The position numbers were made by a program, and so were the translations under genes. The notes under the pieces are model-generated. The model did no database searches. It had not been told where the DNA came from and saw only the letters and a program-made list of their open reading frames with translations. 27,349 nucleotides of DNA from Citrobacter sp. (GTDB lineage: Bacteria > Pseudomonadota > Gammaproteobacteria > Enterobacterales > Enterobacteriaceae). The stretch is taken from contig DXKH01000053.1 in assembly GCA_019415335.1 (NCBI GenBank), positions 1-27,349 of the forward strand. The letters run 5' to 3'. Each line of letters starts with the position of its first letter. The first letter of the stretch is position 1. This document shows positions 15,649 to 23,378 of this stretch, in pieces.

Positions 15649-17658
15649 TCCCATCTGTGTTTTAACCGCTTTCCCTTTCAACAACTTCCGCACCCATAAG
15701 CGATTTGGATTTAATGCTGCCAGCGTGGCGGCATCCATCGGTACGGGTTCGTTACTCATCTGCGAGGCCAAAATCTCTGCGCACAGCGGAGCGGAGCACA
15801 GCCCGCGGGAACCCAGTGCACCCAACATAAACAGATCGTCAAACACCGGCGCGTGTGCCGCGCACGCTTTGTTGTCGGCTAAATCGGCGTACTGCGCCAG
15901 CGTGGCAGCATAGTCCGGAACGCTTCCCACCATCGGCAAATGATCGCGGGTGGCACAGCGCACGCCGCAGCGCGCTGCGTTGTCGCTCACGTCAACCTCT
16001 TTGGCCCATTTTGCCGCCGGGAAACAGTCAATCAGGCGTTGCCGGTTCTGCTGCTGATCGTCTTCCCGATACCGCGTCTCTTCGTTTCCGCGATGGTAGC
16101 TGGCTCCGATACAGTGCTGCTGGTTGGTCGGGTTTTGCGGCGTAAGATAGCCGTCATAACACAACACCTGACGGATACCGGAAAGCGCTGGCGTGGTTGG
16201 AATATGGCTGACCTGGCCGGCGACAGCATAGACGGGTAGCGGCTGCGTCTGCGTAAAATGGTTAATCTGATGACCGTTAGCCAGCACCACCACCGCATGT
16301 TCAGCGCGATCGCCGTGCGTAAAGTGCAGGTTCCAGCCGGATGCAGAACGGCTCAGCGTTGCCAGCGAATGCTGATAGTGGCAGCGTAATCCCTGTTTTT
16401 CGGCAAGCTGAAGCACGGCGGCAGTTAATTGCGCCGGGCACAGCCAGCCGCCCAGAGGATACATCACGCCGCCACAGCCGGTGTCGACACCGGTAAGGTG
16501 TCGCACCTGTTCGGCATCGACTGCGCTCGCCAGCGCTGACGGTAAATCCAGCGACAGCATCTGCGCGATTTTCTGTTGGCTTTTATCATCCCAGCCTAGC
16601 TGCGTGACGCCGCACCAGTCGTGATCGAATTCGACGGGAAGGGCGTCATAGAGACGACGGGCGAACGTAAACGCGGCAGGGAAAAAGAGGTTTATTGCCG
16701 CGTCGTGTTTGCTGAGAAGTGGATAAAGCGCCCCCTGACGGTTGCCGGAGGCACCCTGAGCGGGTTTGTCATCCGCACAATAGAGCGTCACCTGCCAGCC
16801 ACGGCGCAACAGCGCCAGTGAAAGCAGCGCGCTGGCAATCCCGCCGCCAATAAGGGCGACCTCGCGTTTGTCACTGCCCTGACGGGCAAACCACGGCGTT
16901 GACGCCGGAAGGGCGAGAGTGTGTTCCATCACGCCGCGCAGCATTTCGCGCTTGCGACCAAAGCCTTTGCATTTCTGCATGGTAAAACCGGCTTCCTGCA
17001 ACCCGCGACGGACAAATCCGGCAGACGTAAAGGTCGCCAGCGTACCGCCCGGGCGGGCCAGCCGTGCCATGGCGTTAAACAGCGTCGGCGTCCACATGTC
17101 CGGATTTTTGGCCGGTGCGAAACCGTCGAGAAACCAGGCGTCGACTTTTTGATTCAGGCTGTCGTCGAGTTGATCGGTGAGTTCATTGATATCGCCAAAC
17201 CAGAGATCGAGCGTGACGCGCCCTTCATCCAGCAGCAGACGGTGGCAACCCGCCAGCGGCAACGGCCACTGGGCCTGAAGTTGCCCGGCGAATTCGGCCA
17301 ACTCCGGCCAGTGCTGATGTGCCGCCGTGAGATCGTCACGGCTCAGCGGAAATTTTTCAAAACTGATGAAATGTAATCTTTGTAGCGTAGCCTCGGGCTG
17401 AGTGGCGCGAAATGCAGCGAACGCCTGCCAGAGCGTGAGAAAGTTCAGGCCGGTGCCGAAGCCGCTCTCCGCCACCACAAACAACGGGTGAGAATGTTCC
17501 ACAAAGCGTTCGGTGATCCGGTTGCCGCCGAGGAAGACATAGCGCGTCTCTTCCAGACCGTTGTCGTTGGAAAAGTAGACGTCGTCAAAATCTCGGGAAA
17601 CAGGTGTACCCTCAGCGTTGAATTCGAGGTTGGCGGGTTGTATAGCGTATTGTTTCAC
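15646..17658 (-). CDS. mnmC: MnmC, bifunctional tRNA mnm5s2U methyltransferase / FAD oxidase
   Basis: The 670-residue fusion enzyme matches E. coli MnmC (668). The N-terminal methyltransferase domain (about 1-245) has the SAM motif [16 protein letters not shown] and [17 protein letters not shown]. The C-terminal DAO-type oxidase domain (about 260-660) has the FAD motif [20 protein letters not shown] and the family stretch [16 protein letters not shown]. The oxidase domain turns cmnm5s2U34 into nm5s2U and the methyltransferase domain makes mnm5s2U in tRNAs read by MnmEG. I chose GTG 17658 ([13 protein letters not shown]) because homologues begin there. The frame extends upstream to 17718, but that part is not conserved, and the Shine-Dalgarno sequence is weak either way. 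fabB diverges from it. Confidence 0.95.
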   Translation of the reverse strand: MKQYAIQPANLEFNAEGTPVSRDFDDVYFSNDNGLEETRYVFLGGNRITERFVEHSHPLFVVAESGFGTGLNFLTLWQAFAAFRATQPEATLQRLHFISFEKFPLSRDDLTAAHQHWPELAEFAGQLQAQWPLPLAGCHRLLLDEGRVTLDLWFGDINELTDQLDDSLNQKVDAWFLDGFAPAKNPDMWTPTLFNAMARLARPGGTLATFTSAGFVRRGLQEAGFTMQKCKGFGRKREMLRGVMEHTLALPASTPWFARQGSDKREVALIGGGIASALLSLALLRRGWQVTLYCADDKPAQGASGNRQGALYPLLSKHDAAINLFFPAAFTFARRLYDALPVEFDHDWCGVTQLGWDDKSQQKIAQMLSLDLPSALASAVDAEQVRHLTGVDTGCGGVMYPLGGWLCPAQLTAAVLQLAEKQGLRCHYQHSLATLSRSASGWNLHFTHGDRAEHAVVVLANGHQINHFTQTQPLPVYAVAGQVSHIPTTPALSGIRQVLCYDGYLTPQNPTNQQHCIGASYHRGNEETRYREDDQQQNRQRLIDCFPAAKWAKEVDVSDNAARCGVRCATRDHLPMVGSVPDYAATLAQYADLADNKACAAHAPVFDDLFMLGALGSRGLCSAPLCAEILASQMSNEPVPMDAATLAALNPNRLWVRKLLKGKAVKTQMG

Positions 17659-17733
17659 GTAAGTTACTCGTCTGACAGGCAGTGTCACGATCTTAGCGAT
17701 GTGTGCCAGGCGGCGCAAATTTCAGTACAAATT

Positions 17734-17750
17734 GGCTGATCGGACTTGTT
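17734..17750. promoter_or_regulatory. FadR activation site of fabB
   Basis: GGCTGATCGGACTTGTT is a 12-of-17 match to the FadR consensus and agrees with the known fabB FadR site. It ends within the -35 hexamer, a position suited to activation rather than repression. Confidence 0.78.
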
Positions 17751-17774
17751 CGGCGTACAAGTGTACGCTATTGT
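17746..17774 (+). promoter_or_regulatory. fabB sigma-70 promoter
   Basis: The -35 TTGTTC (17746-17751) and -10 TATTGT (17769-17774) are exactly 17 bp apart. The start codon lies 41 bp further on, behind CAGAGGT. FadR and FabR sites both overlap this promoter. Confidence 0.75.
17752..17769. promoter_or_regulatory. FabR operator in the fabB promoter spacer
   Basis: GGCGTACAAGTGTACGCT matches the FabR palindrome AGCGTACAnnTGTACGCT at all but the first position. It fills the whole -35/-10 spacer, so bound FabR (with unsaturated acyl-CoA or acyl-ACP) would occlude polymerase. Confidence 0.88.
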
Positions 17775-17815
17775 GCCAATCGAAACTTATTATAGTGCGA
17801 TTACAGAGGTATTGA

Positions 17816-19033
17816 ATGAAACGTGCAGTGATTACTGGCTTGGGCATCGTTTCCAGCATCGGTAATAACCAGCAGGAAGTCCTGGCATCTCTGCGTGAAG
17901 GACGTTCAGGGATCACTTTTTCTGACGAGTTTAAAGATGCAGGAATGCGCAGCCACGTATGGGGCAACGTCAAACTGGACACCACTGGTTTGATCGACCG
18001 TAAAGTGGTTCGTTTCATGAACGATGCCTCTATTTATGCCTATCTCTCCATGCGTGAAGCGATTGCGGATGCAGGCCTGAGTGAAGAAGCGTATCAGAAC
18101 AACCCGCGCGTTGGTCTGATCGCTGGTTCCGGTGGCTCGTCTAAAGCGCAGGTATTCGGTGCTGACGCAATGCGTAGCCCGCGTGGCCTGAAAGCGGTTG
18201 GCCCGTATGTGGTCACTAAAGCGATGGGCTCTGCGGTTTCCGCCTGCCTCGCGACACCGTTCAAAATTCACGGCGTAAACTACTCCATCAGCTCCGCCTG
18301 TGCGACCTCTGCACACTGCATCGGTAATGCGGTCGAGCAGATCCAACTGGGCAAACAGGACATCGTATTTGCTGGCGGCGGCGAAGAGCTGGGCTGGGAA
18401 ATGGCCTGTGAGTTCGACGCGATGGGCGCTCTGTCCACCAAATATAACGACCAGCCTTCTAAAGCGTCCCGTACCTATGACGCGCACCGTGACGGTTTTG
18501 TTATCGCAGGCGGCGGCGGTATGGTGGTGGTCGAAGAGCTGGAACACGCCCTGGCGCGTGGCGCACATATCTACGCAGAAATCGTGGGCTATGGCGCGAC
18601 CTCTGATGGCGCTGACATGGTGGCTCCGTCTGGTGAAGGCGCGGTGCGCTGCATGCAGATGGCGATGCACGGTGTTGATACCCCAATAGATTATCTGAAC
18701 TCCCACGGTACTTCTACGCCGGTGGGTGATGTGAAAGAACTGGGGGCGATTCGCGAAGTGTTTGGTGATAACAGCCCGGCAATCTCCGCCACCAAAGCGA
18801 TGACCGGTCACTCTCTGGGCGCCGCAGGCGTACAGGAAGCGATCTACTCACTGCTGATGCTGGAACATGGCTTTGTCGCACCAAGCATCAACATCGAAGA
18901 GATGGACGAGCAGGCAGCCGGTCTGAACATCGTGACCGAGACTCTCGATCGTGAACTGACCACCGTTATGTCCAACAGCTTTGGTTTCGGCGGCACCAAC
19001 GCCACGCTGGTGATGCGTAAGCTGAAAGCGTAA
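17816..19033 (+). CDS. fabB: 3-oxoacyl-ACP synthase I FabB (unsaturated fatty acid synthesis)
   Basis: The protein has 405 residues, one fewer than E. coli FabB. The change is at [12 protein letters not shown] (104-115), where E. coli has GSGGGSPRFQVFG. The KAS I triad is intact: Cys162 in [11 protein letters not shown], and the two histidines in [12 protein letters not shown] and [11 protein letters not shown]. FabB condenses malonyl-ACP with acyl-ACP. It is required to elongate the cis-3-decenoyl-ACP made by FabA, so it sets unsaturated fatty acid output. FadR activates and FabR represses it through sites directly upstream. A strong terminator follows. In E. coli yfcJ comes next; here about 2 kb of accessory DNA intervenes. 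Confidence 0.97.
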   Translation: MKRAVITGLGIVSSIGNNQQEVLASLREGRSGITFSDEFKDAGMRSHVWGNVKLDTTGLIDRKVVRFMNDASIYAYLSMREAIADAGLSEEAYQNNPRVGLIAGSGGSSKAQVFGADAMRSPRGLKAVGPYVVTKAMGSAVSACLATPFKIHGVNYSISSACATSAHCIGNAVEQIQLGKQDIVFAGGGEELGWEMACEFDAMGALSTKYNDQPSKASRTYDAHRDGFVIAGGGGMVVVEELEHALARGAHIYAEIVGYGATSDGADMVAPSGEGAVRCMQMAMHGVDTPIDYLNSHGTSTPVGDVKELGAIREVFGDNSPAISATKAMTGHSLGAAGVQEAIYSLLMLEHGFVAPSINIEEMDEQAAGLNIVTETLDRELTTVMSNSFGFGGTNATLVMRKLKA

Positions 19034-19046
19034 GACTACTGTTGAT

Positions 19047-19076
19047 GAAAAGGGAGCCGAACGGCTCCCTTTTTTA
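19047..19076. terminator. terminator between fabB and the lipoprotein gene
   Basis: GGGAGCCG and CGGCTCCC form an 8-bp stem with loop AA, flanked by AAAA and TTTTTT. It serves fabB, and in reverse it may end the islet transcript, whose last codon overlaps the T-run. Confidence 0.9.
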
Positions 19077-19604
19077 CTTTTTAAGCGGTTCGTATTCGGG
19101 GGCGATTTGCGCAGACCACGCCCGGGCCTGGGCAATGGCTCCGGCGCTGTAAATGGGATGCTCAAAATGGTTTCCAACATCCCTGACGCGATAGATTTTC
19201 CAGTGTTTTCCTTCCCAACGGGTATAAACCTCCAGACAAACAGGCGCTAAGTTCGCAGGGCCGCCCAACTGGACATCCACTTTTTCGCCGCCGAGAAAGG
19301 GTTGCGCATGTCCAACCTGTAATTGCGGGATCCATTCTGGCGCATAATCCTGTACATACATAAAGTAGTCTGAGCCCACAATCTCTTGCTCATAATAGCT
19401 ATCAATCAATGTCAGACGGTCGATAACCTCTTTTGCAACATAGCGTTGCATTAACCCTGTGGTGTCCTGAGGCGTGTCCGGCTCATCGATAAACGCCGTC
19501 ATCCATGCGAGATAAAATTGTTTAACATCATTCGAACTGTCTTGCGGGGGCGCAGAGCAACTGCAAAGCAGCAGGATGGACGCTAATAAAGTGAAGGCTT
19601 TCAT
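19074..19604 (-). CDS. DUF3828-like lipoprotein, probable immunity protein of the adjacent CHAP hydrolase
   Basis: This 176-residue protein begins MKAFTLLASILLLCSCSAPP, a lipoprotein signal peptide with lipobox LCSC (acylation at Cys16; Cys14 is less fitting). Ser17 at the +2 position predicts outer-membrane sorting, so the globular part would face the periplasm. The mature part (VKQFYLAWMTAFID, YVAKEVIDRL, YFMYVQDYAPEW, then beta strands to HWKIYRVRD) resembles DUF3828 proteins, a fold shared by several periplasmic immunity proteins; this is from memory. Translation starts at ATG 19604, 2 bp after the CHAP gene stop; the frame's 30 upstream codons overlap that gene and are not used. Tight coupling to a peptidoglycan hydrolase without a signal peptide makes immunity the simplest role. 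It could also be an unrelated envelope lipoprotein. Confidence 0.7.
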   Translation of the reverse strand: MKAFTLLASILLLCSCSAPPQDSSNDVKQFYLAWMTAFIDEPDTPQDTTGLMQRYVAKEVIDRLTLIDSYYEQEIVGSDYFMYVQDYAPEWIPQLQVGHAQPFLGGEKVDVQLGGPANLAPVCLEVYTRWEGKHWKIYRVRDVGNHFEHPIYSAGAIAQARAWSAQIAPEYEPLKK

Positions 19605-19606
19605 CG

Positions 19607-19972
19607 CTATTTCCTGTAGATGGTGTACGCCGGTTTTGCTGCCCGGTAACCGGGGCCAGCCCACATGTCGCGCTGTCTGAAGTCTGAGTACCACTCAGAA
19701 CCGTCGTAAATCGCCATATGACCGCTGGGGTTTCCACCGACATAAGGCTGTATAACGATGACATCTCCGGCGCGGGGAGTCTCAAGGGCACCAATAGCGC
19801 TAAATCCGGCGTTTTTTAACAACAAACCGTAATCTTTGGCATGGTAAGTGTTGCCAAGAAGTACACCTCCGGCCTGTATTGCTTTACGGGTAAATTCTGC
19901 ACAGCGACTTTGTGAATGTGTGCCTGCATGAGATTTCGCATAATTTACGGCAGCCGTTTTATCCCAACTCAT
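19607..19972 (-). CDS. small CHAP-type cysteine amidase, probable exported peptidoglycan-hydrolase effector
   Basis: This 121-residue protein starts MSWDKTAAVNYAKSHAG; ATG 19972 has AGAGG 6-7 bp upstream, while an upstream in-frame start at 20023 adds an unconserved leader. It has the CHAP/NlpC-P60 plan: catalytic Cys24 in SQSRCAEFTRKA, a turn PRAGDVIVIQPY (66-77) and catalytic His85 in NPSGHMAIYDG, followed by EWYSDFRQRDMWAGPGYR. Such enzymes cut peptide bonds or the amide in peptidoglycan. It has no signal peptide or membrane segment, so access to the periplasm needs another route, such as type VI secretion into a neighbouring cell. The coupled lipoprotein downstream fits an effector-immunity pair. 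No secretion gene is in the window. A domesticated phage lysin is the alternative. Confidence 0.75.
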   Translation of the reverse strand: MSWDKTAAVNYAKSHAGTHSQSRCAEFTRKAIQAGGVLLGNTYHAKDYGLLLKNAGFSAIGALETPRAGDVIVIQPYVGGNPSGHMAIYDGSEWYSDFRQRDMWAGPGYRAAKPAYTIYRK

Positions 19973-19994
19973 AATAACCTCTGTTAGTGATACG

Positions 19995-20009
19995 CGTAAT
20001 AAAATTACG
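19995..20009. repeat. short inverted repeat upstream of the CHAP gene
   Basis: CGTAAT and ATTACG flank AAA as perfect 6-bp arms, 23 bp upstream of the CHAP start codon. A further 8-bp pair, AGCATTAA (20013-20020) and TTAATGCT (20048-20055), follows. These could be operator sequences for the effector operon. The spacer 19973-20127 is AT-rich and otherwise featureless. Confidence 0.4.
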
Positions 20010-20127
20010 AGCAGCATTAACAATATTTACTCAGTCAGGTGTAACCTTTAATGCTATTTGAGTCCCTATGTGTTTTGTTTGAGTAATTTCTGTAAATAAT
20101 AAAAAGGGATGGAAATATTAGTTTTTA

Positions 20128-20379
20128 TTATTTCTTTGGTGATTCATCGGTCGGAATAGGCGGCATGTTGATATAACGAGTTGGCCATATTTTATCCGGT
20201 GTGGTTTCCAGCGCGTTGGCAATGATCCATTCGGCGCGAGGCCAGCTACGAGTAAAGACGTTGCGCAGGGAGTCGGGTGATAATCCTGCTACACGGGAAA
20301 GTTCTCTGAGCGTAATTCCTTTTTTTTCGAGTGCACTTTTAATATCTGCACGATGCCAGTCTTGGCTTTTTTCTCTCAT
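20128..20379 (-). CDS. Ner/Nlp (SfsB)-family winged-helix-type DNA-binding regulator
   Basis: This 83-residue protein matches the phage Mu Ner / enterobacterial Nlp family. It begins with the hallmark DWHRADIKSALEKKGITLREL (7-27), then the helix-turn-helix LSRVAGLSPDSLRNVFTRSWPRAEWIIANAL (27-57) and the family end TTPDKIWPTRY (59-69). Mu Ner represses the early and c promoters; cellular Nlp proteins are transcription regulators of less clear role. AGGATT lies just before the ATG. It diverges from a Mu c-repressor-like gene across 167 bp and reads toward the CHAP gene 155 bp downstream, so it could control that pair in cis. The C-terminal tail (INMPPIPTDESPKK) is not part of the DNA-binding fold. 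Confidence 0.9.
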   Translation of the reverse strand: MREKSQDWHRADIKSALEKKGITLRELSRVAGLSPDSLRNVFTRSWPRAEWIIANALETTPDKIWPTRYINMPPIPTDESPKK

Positions 20380-20402
20380 TCTGTAATCCTACAAAGATGT
20401 GT

Positions 20403-20416
20403 TATCGGCACCGATA
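20403..20416. repeat. inverted repeat in the ner-like/c-like control region (candidate operator)
   Basis: TATCGG and CCGATA are perfect 6-bp arms around CA, located 23 bp upstream of the ner-like start codon. A short dyad in a divergent regulator promoter is a reasonable repressor site, but no binding rule for these proteins is visible to me. Confidence 0.45.
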
Positions 20417-20439
20417 TTTTTCAGAGGGTGATATTACAG

Positions 20440-20468
20440 CGACAAAAGAAGGTGATTTTCTTTTGTCG
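20440..20468. repeat. 11-bp perfect inverted repeat in the ner-like/c-like control region
   Basis: CGACAAAAGAA and TTCTTTTGTCG are perfect arms with a 7-nt spacer GGTGATT, in the middle of the 167-bp divergent spacer. It could be an operator or form a hairpin in the leader of the c-like gene. It is not followed by a U-run, so termination is unlikely. Confidence 0.6.
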
Positions 20469-20546
20469 AATGGATATTGCCAGAATAACGCTGAAATTGC
20501 GCGAAAAAAGAAAGATTATTTTTATGTCATTGGCGAAAGGAACGAA

Positions 20547-20924
20547 ATGATGTCTAAAGAATGGCTCACGGTACAGGAGTGTATTGGTCTACCGGGTTTT
20601 CCTGGTAGCGTCCCTGCTGTTCGCAGTCGACTTAATATCCTGAGTACAGGTAAAGAAGGCATTAAGCGCAAACGCAGTAAATCGAAGGCATGGGAGTACC
20701 ATATTTCGATTCTCCCTGTGTATGTTCGTCCTTACGTTGCGGACAGCGATCCGGAATCAGTGCGCAATGATGCTTCTGCCTGGGAAGCAGAACCGAAAGA
20801 GATTTGGGATATGATGTTCAGACTCCTGACACCAGAACAACAGCAGCAAGTGACTTATCTGTTTGGCACGAAAGGGATTGGCGCGGTACTTCCTTCACTC
20901 TTCGACAAGAATACCCGGTATTGA
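20547..20924 (+). CDS. Mu c-repressor-like DNA-binding protein
   Basis: The 125-residue product has the Mu-type DNA-binding domain shared by Mu repressor c and MuA: EWLTVQECIGLPGFPGSVPAVRSRLN (5-30), a basic linker KRKRSKSKAWEYHISILPV (40-58) like the 'KGGKAxEYxxxSLP' of Mu proteins. Its C-terminus LTPEQQQQVTYLFGTKGIGAVLPSLFD resembles the c-repressor tail 'LSKGGLLALMPLVFN'. It is shorter than Mu c (about 196 residues) and has no transposase core, so it is a repressor and not MuA. AAAGG lies 6 bp before the ATG at 20547 (a second ATG follows at 20550). The frame is open upstream to 20397, but that part has no family similarity. It diverges from the ner-like gene, the same pairing as in Mu's early control region. 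Confidence 0.82.
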   Translation: MMSKEWLTVQECIGLPGFPGSVPAVRSRLNILSTGKEGIKRKRSKSKAWEYHISILPVYVRPYVADSDPESVRNDASAWEAEPKEIWDMMFRLLTPEQQQQVTYLFGTKGIGAVLPSLFDKNTRY

Positions 20925-20993
20925 ACACACTGCACGGTTGCGGTTGACAACTTTAGCCACACGCAGGCAGACTTCAGGCCCATCATTATCTTC

Positions 20994-21024
20994 TGGATAA
21001 TGCGTAAGCGTTTGACGTTATCCA
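20994..21024. repeat. inverted repeat in the yfcJ leader
   Basis: TGGATAA and TTATCCA are perfect 7-bp arms 17 nt apart. They lie in the 175-bp spacer between the c-like gene and yfcJ, downstream of a TTGACA (20944-20949) that could be a -35 for yfcJ. No U-run follows. The right boundary of the inserted DNA must fall in or near this spacer. Confidence 0.45.
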
Positions 21025-21099
21025 ACGCACCTTAATCCTGATGGTCAGGTGGAGGGGGCGTGGCAATTCCTCGCCTTACTCTGCATTCTGGAGTAACGC

Positions 21100-22278
21100 A
21101 TGACAGCAGTAACCCATAAAGAAAAAACATCTGCAGCGAACACATCGCTTTTTCGTATCGCGTTTGCGGTCTTTTTGACCTACATGACGGTCGGTCTGCC
21201 GCTCCCCGTCATTCCCCTTTTTGTCCACCATGAACTGGGCTACGGCAATACGATGGTCGGTATCGCCGTGGGGATTCAGTTTCTGGCCACCGTCTTAACG
21301 CGCGGCTATGCCGGACGTCTCGCCGATCAGTACGGCGCCAAGCGTTCTGCGCTACAGGGAATGTTCGCCTGTGCGCTGGCGGGCGGCGCGTGGCTACTGG
21401 CGGCGCTGTTACCTGTTTCTGTACCAATCAAATTCTCATTATTGATAGTCGGACGACTGATCCTCGGTTTTGGTGAGAGTCAGCTACTGACCGGAACGCT
21501 GACCTGGGGACTGGGACTGGTGGGACCAGCACGTTCCGGCAAGGTGATGTCATGGAACGGGATGGCGATTTACGGTGCGCTGGCAGCAGGTGCGCCGCTG
21601 GGGCTGCTCATTCACAGTCATTTTGGTTTTGCGGGTCTTGCGGGCACGACAATGGCGTTGCCGCTGCTGGCATGGGCGTTTAACGGAACGGTGCGTAAAG
21701 TGCCGGCCCATGCGGGCGAGCGTCCTTCACTGTGGAGTGTGGTCGGGCTTATCTGGAAACCGGGTCTGGGCCTCGCGCTGCAAGGTGTGGGATTTGCCGT
21801 GATCGGCACCTTTATCTCTCTCTATTTTGCCAGCCACGGTTGGGCGATGGCCGGCTTTACGCTGACCGCGTTTGGCGGGGCCTTTGTGATCATGCGCGTA
21901 CTGTTTGGCTGGATGCCGGACCGCTTTGGTGGGGTCAGGGTGGCTATCGCATCCCTGCTGATCGAGACCGTTGGACTGGTCCTGCTCTGGCTGGCACCGA
22001 CCGCGTGGTTTGCGCTGCTCGGTGCGGCATTAACCGGGGCGGGGTGTTCGCTGATCTTCCCGGCGCTCGGCGTTGAAGTAGTGAAACGCGTACCGTCACA
22101 GGTTCGCGGGACAGCGCTGGGGGGCTACGCCGCCTTTCAGGATATCTCTTACGCGGTCACCGGCCCGCTGGCAGGGCTGCTTGCCACGTCCTGTGGCTAT
22201 CCGTCGGTGTTCCTTGCCGGGGCCATTTCGGCGGTGCTGGGGATTGTGGTGACGTTACTGTCGTTTCGCCGGGGCTAG
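21100..22278 (+). CDS. yfcJ: YfcJ, major facilitator superfamily transporter
   Basis: The 392-residue protein matches E. coli YfcJ in length. It has about 12 predicted membrane helices and the MFS loop 2-3 signature as [15 protein letters not shown] (about 69-83), with a related [11 protein letters not shown] in the second half. YfcJ belongs to the UPF0226/YhhS-like branch of MFS proteins; the substrate is unknown, although over-expression phenotypes suggest efflux. CTGGAG lies 7 bp before the ATG. The gene converges on flk with a 4-base overlap at the stop codons. In E. coli it is the direct neighbour of fabB. Confidence 0.94.
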   Translation: MTAVTHKEKTSAANTSLFRIAFAVFLTYMTVGLPLPVIPLFVHHELGYGNTMVGIAVGIQFLATVLTRGYAGRLADQYGAKRSALQGMFACALAGGAWLLAALLPVSVPIKFSLLIVGRLILGFGESQLLTGTLTWGLGLVGPARSGKVMSWNGMAIYGALAAGAPLGLLIHSHFGFAGLAGTTMALPLLAWAFNGTVRKVPAHAGERPSLWSVVGLIWKPGLGLALQGVGFAVIGTFISLYFASHGWAMAGFTLTAFGGAFVIMRVLFGWMPDRFGGVRVAIASLLIETVGLVLLWLAPTAWFALLGAALTGAGCSLIFPALGVEVVKRVPSQVRGTALGGYAAFQDISYAVTGPLAGLLATSCGYPSVFLAGAISAVLGIVVTLLSFRRG

Positions 22279-23279
22279 ACGACCAGCCAGAAAATCAGTA
22301 ACGCGACCAGCAGAGCGATAAACAGCAGTCCGGGACGTGCGGTGAACGATCGTAGCGTCTCAATAACTGGCGCAAACGGACTGTAAATCGGCTGAATGTG
22401 GCGCGGATCGTTTGATTCCCGATCGCGCTCAACGCGGCGCAGGAAGATCTGATTCAGGAGATCCTGCACCTGCGCGCTGGTCAGCACAGTTTGCGGCTGA
22501 ATCTGCCCGTTTTGCTGAGCGTACTCTTTCAAACTTGCCAGCTCATCGGCTTCCAGCGGTTGCTTAAGCGCCGCCTGTAGAGATTGCAGGGTAGGGGCGT
22601 GTTGCAGACTCAAAGTCTGACGTGCCTGCAGCCAGGTCGCCAGATGGTTAAAATGCTTGGCAGGGATCAGCTCACCGCTTTTCACGCCAGAGAGTTCCAG
22701 CATTGATTGCCAGATCAGCTTACCGGATTCCCCCGTTGCGGCGGCCAGTTTGGTTACCAGTTGATTTAACGTATTGTGTTCGGCTGGCAGCAGCGGGCGA
22801 TCGGTCGCCGGGCGCTGCTGCGGCTGCGGGATCGACAACTGGCCCTGCTGTAAAAGCGTCAGCACGTTCTTAAGCTGTTCCGGTTTGAGTTGGCTGAGCG
22901 CCGTTTGTCCGTACTGCTGGCGAATAAAATCGCTCACTGCCTGGCGGTTGTTTCCCTGACTTAACAATTCCGTCAACTGTGAAAGCACCTGACGGTTGGC
23001 ATGATTTTGCTGGGCCACACCAAGACGCTGGTTGAGGTTTTGCTCCGCCGCAGGGAAATGACGTGACAGCAGCGGGGTGTCGTTTTTCACGCCGAGATCG
23101 TGCTTCATGCCGGCCCACACTTCCGCACTTTGCTGTTGCGTCAGTGAAATCAGGCGGGTTATCAGGCGTTCCAGTACGGTCCGCTGTTGCGTGGAGAGCG
23201 GCTGTTCGCCCGCCGTAGAAACCGCTGGTTGCCCTTCACCGGGAGGGCGCGCGGGAGCACCGGAAATGGGTTGCATCAT
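22275..23279 (-). CDS. flk: Flk, flagellar regulator with C-terminal membrane anchor
   Basis: The product has 334 residues, close to E. coli Flk (331). It starts [17 protein letters not shown], with a Pro/Gly-rich N-terminus, then Gln-rich helical repeats (about 60-180) and the conserved block [53 protein letters not shown]. It ends in one membrane helix (about 315-334, [13 protein letters not shown]). In Salmonella Flk prevents premature switching of the flagellar type III apparatus and secretion of FlgM when the P- and L-rings are missing. AAGGAT lies 6 bp upstream of ATG 23279; a GTG at 23282 and ATG at 23276 are also possible. The middle differs noticeably from E. coli, as is usual for this protein. 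Confidence 0.93.
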   Translation of the reverse strand: MMQPISGAPARPPGEGQPAVSTAGEQPLSTQQRTVLERLITRLISLTQQQSAEVWAGMKHDLGVKNDTPLLSRHFPAAEQNLNQRLGVAQQNHANRQVLSQLTELLSQGNNRQAVSDFIRQQYGQTALSQLKPEQLKNVLTLLQQGQLSIPQPQQRPATDRPLLPAEHNTLNQLVTKLAAATGESGKLIWQSMLELSGVKSGELIPAKHFNHLATWLQARQTLSLQHAPTLQSLQAALKQPLEADELASLKEYAQQNGQIQPQTVLTSAQVQDLLNQIFLRRVERDRESNDPRHIQPIYSPFAPVIETLRSFTARPGLLFIALLVALLIFWLVV

Positions 23280-23378
23280 CACTTATCCTTAAACCATCAA
23301 TCTTAGCAAAGTATGCCTGGCGGCCAGATTATGGCACACTTGCCCGGTTAACTCTCGTTCTCAAAAGGTACGACAGAC

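Noticed and set aside
17906..18811. Open minus-strand frame of 301 codons opposite fabB
   Set aside because: Shadow of fabB with no recognisable domain.
20397..20546. N-terminal extension of the Mu c-like protein from 20397
   Set aside because: The upstream 50 codons overlap the two dyads and the promoter region and show no family similarity; a good ribosome site precedes ATG 20547.
19074..20924. Part of a type VI secretion gene cluster
   Set aside because: No structural secretion gene (tss, hcp, vgrG, PAAR) is in the window; only an orphan effector-type pair can be argued.
19040..21099. Insertion sequence or composite transposon carrying the islet
   Set aside because: No transposase, terminal inverted repeats or target-site duplication could be found by eye at either edge.
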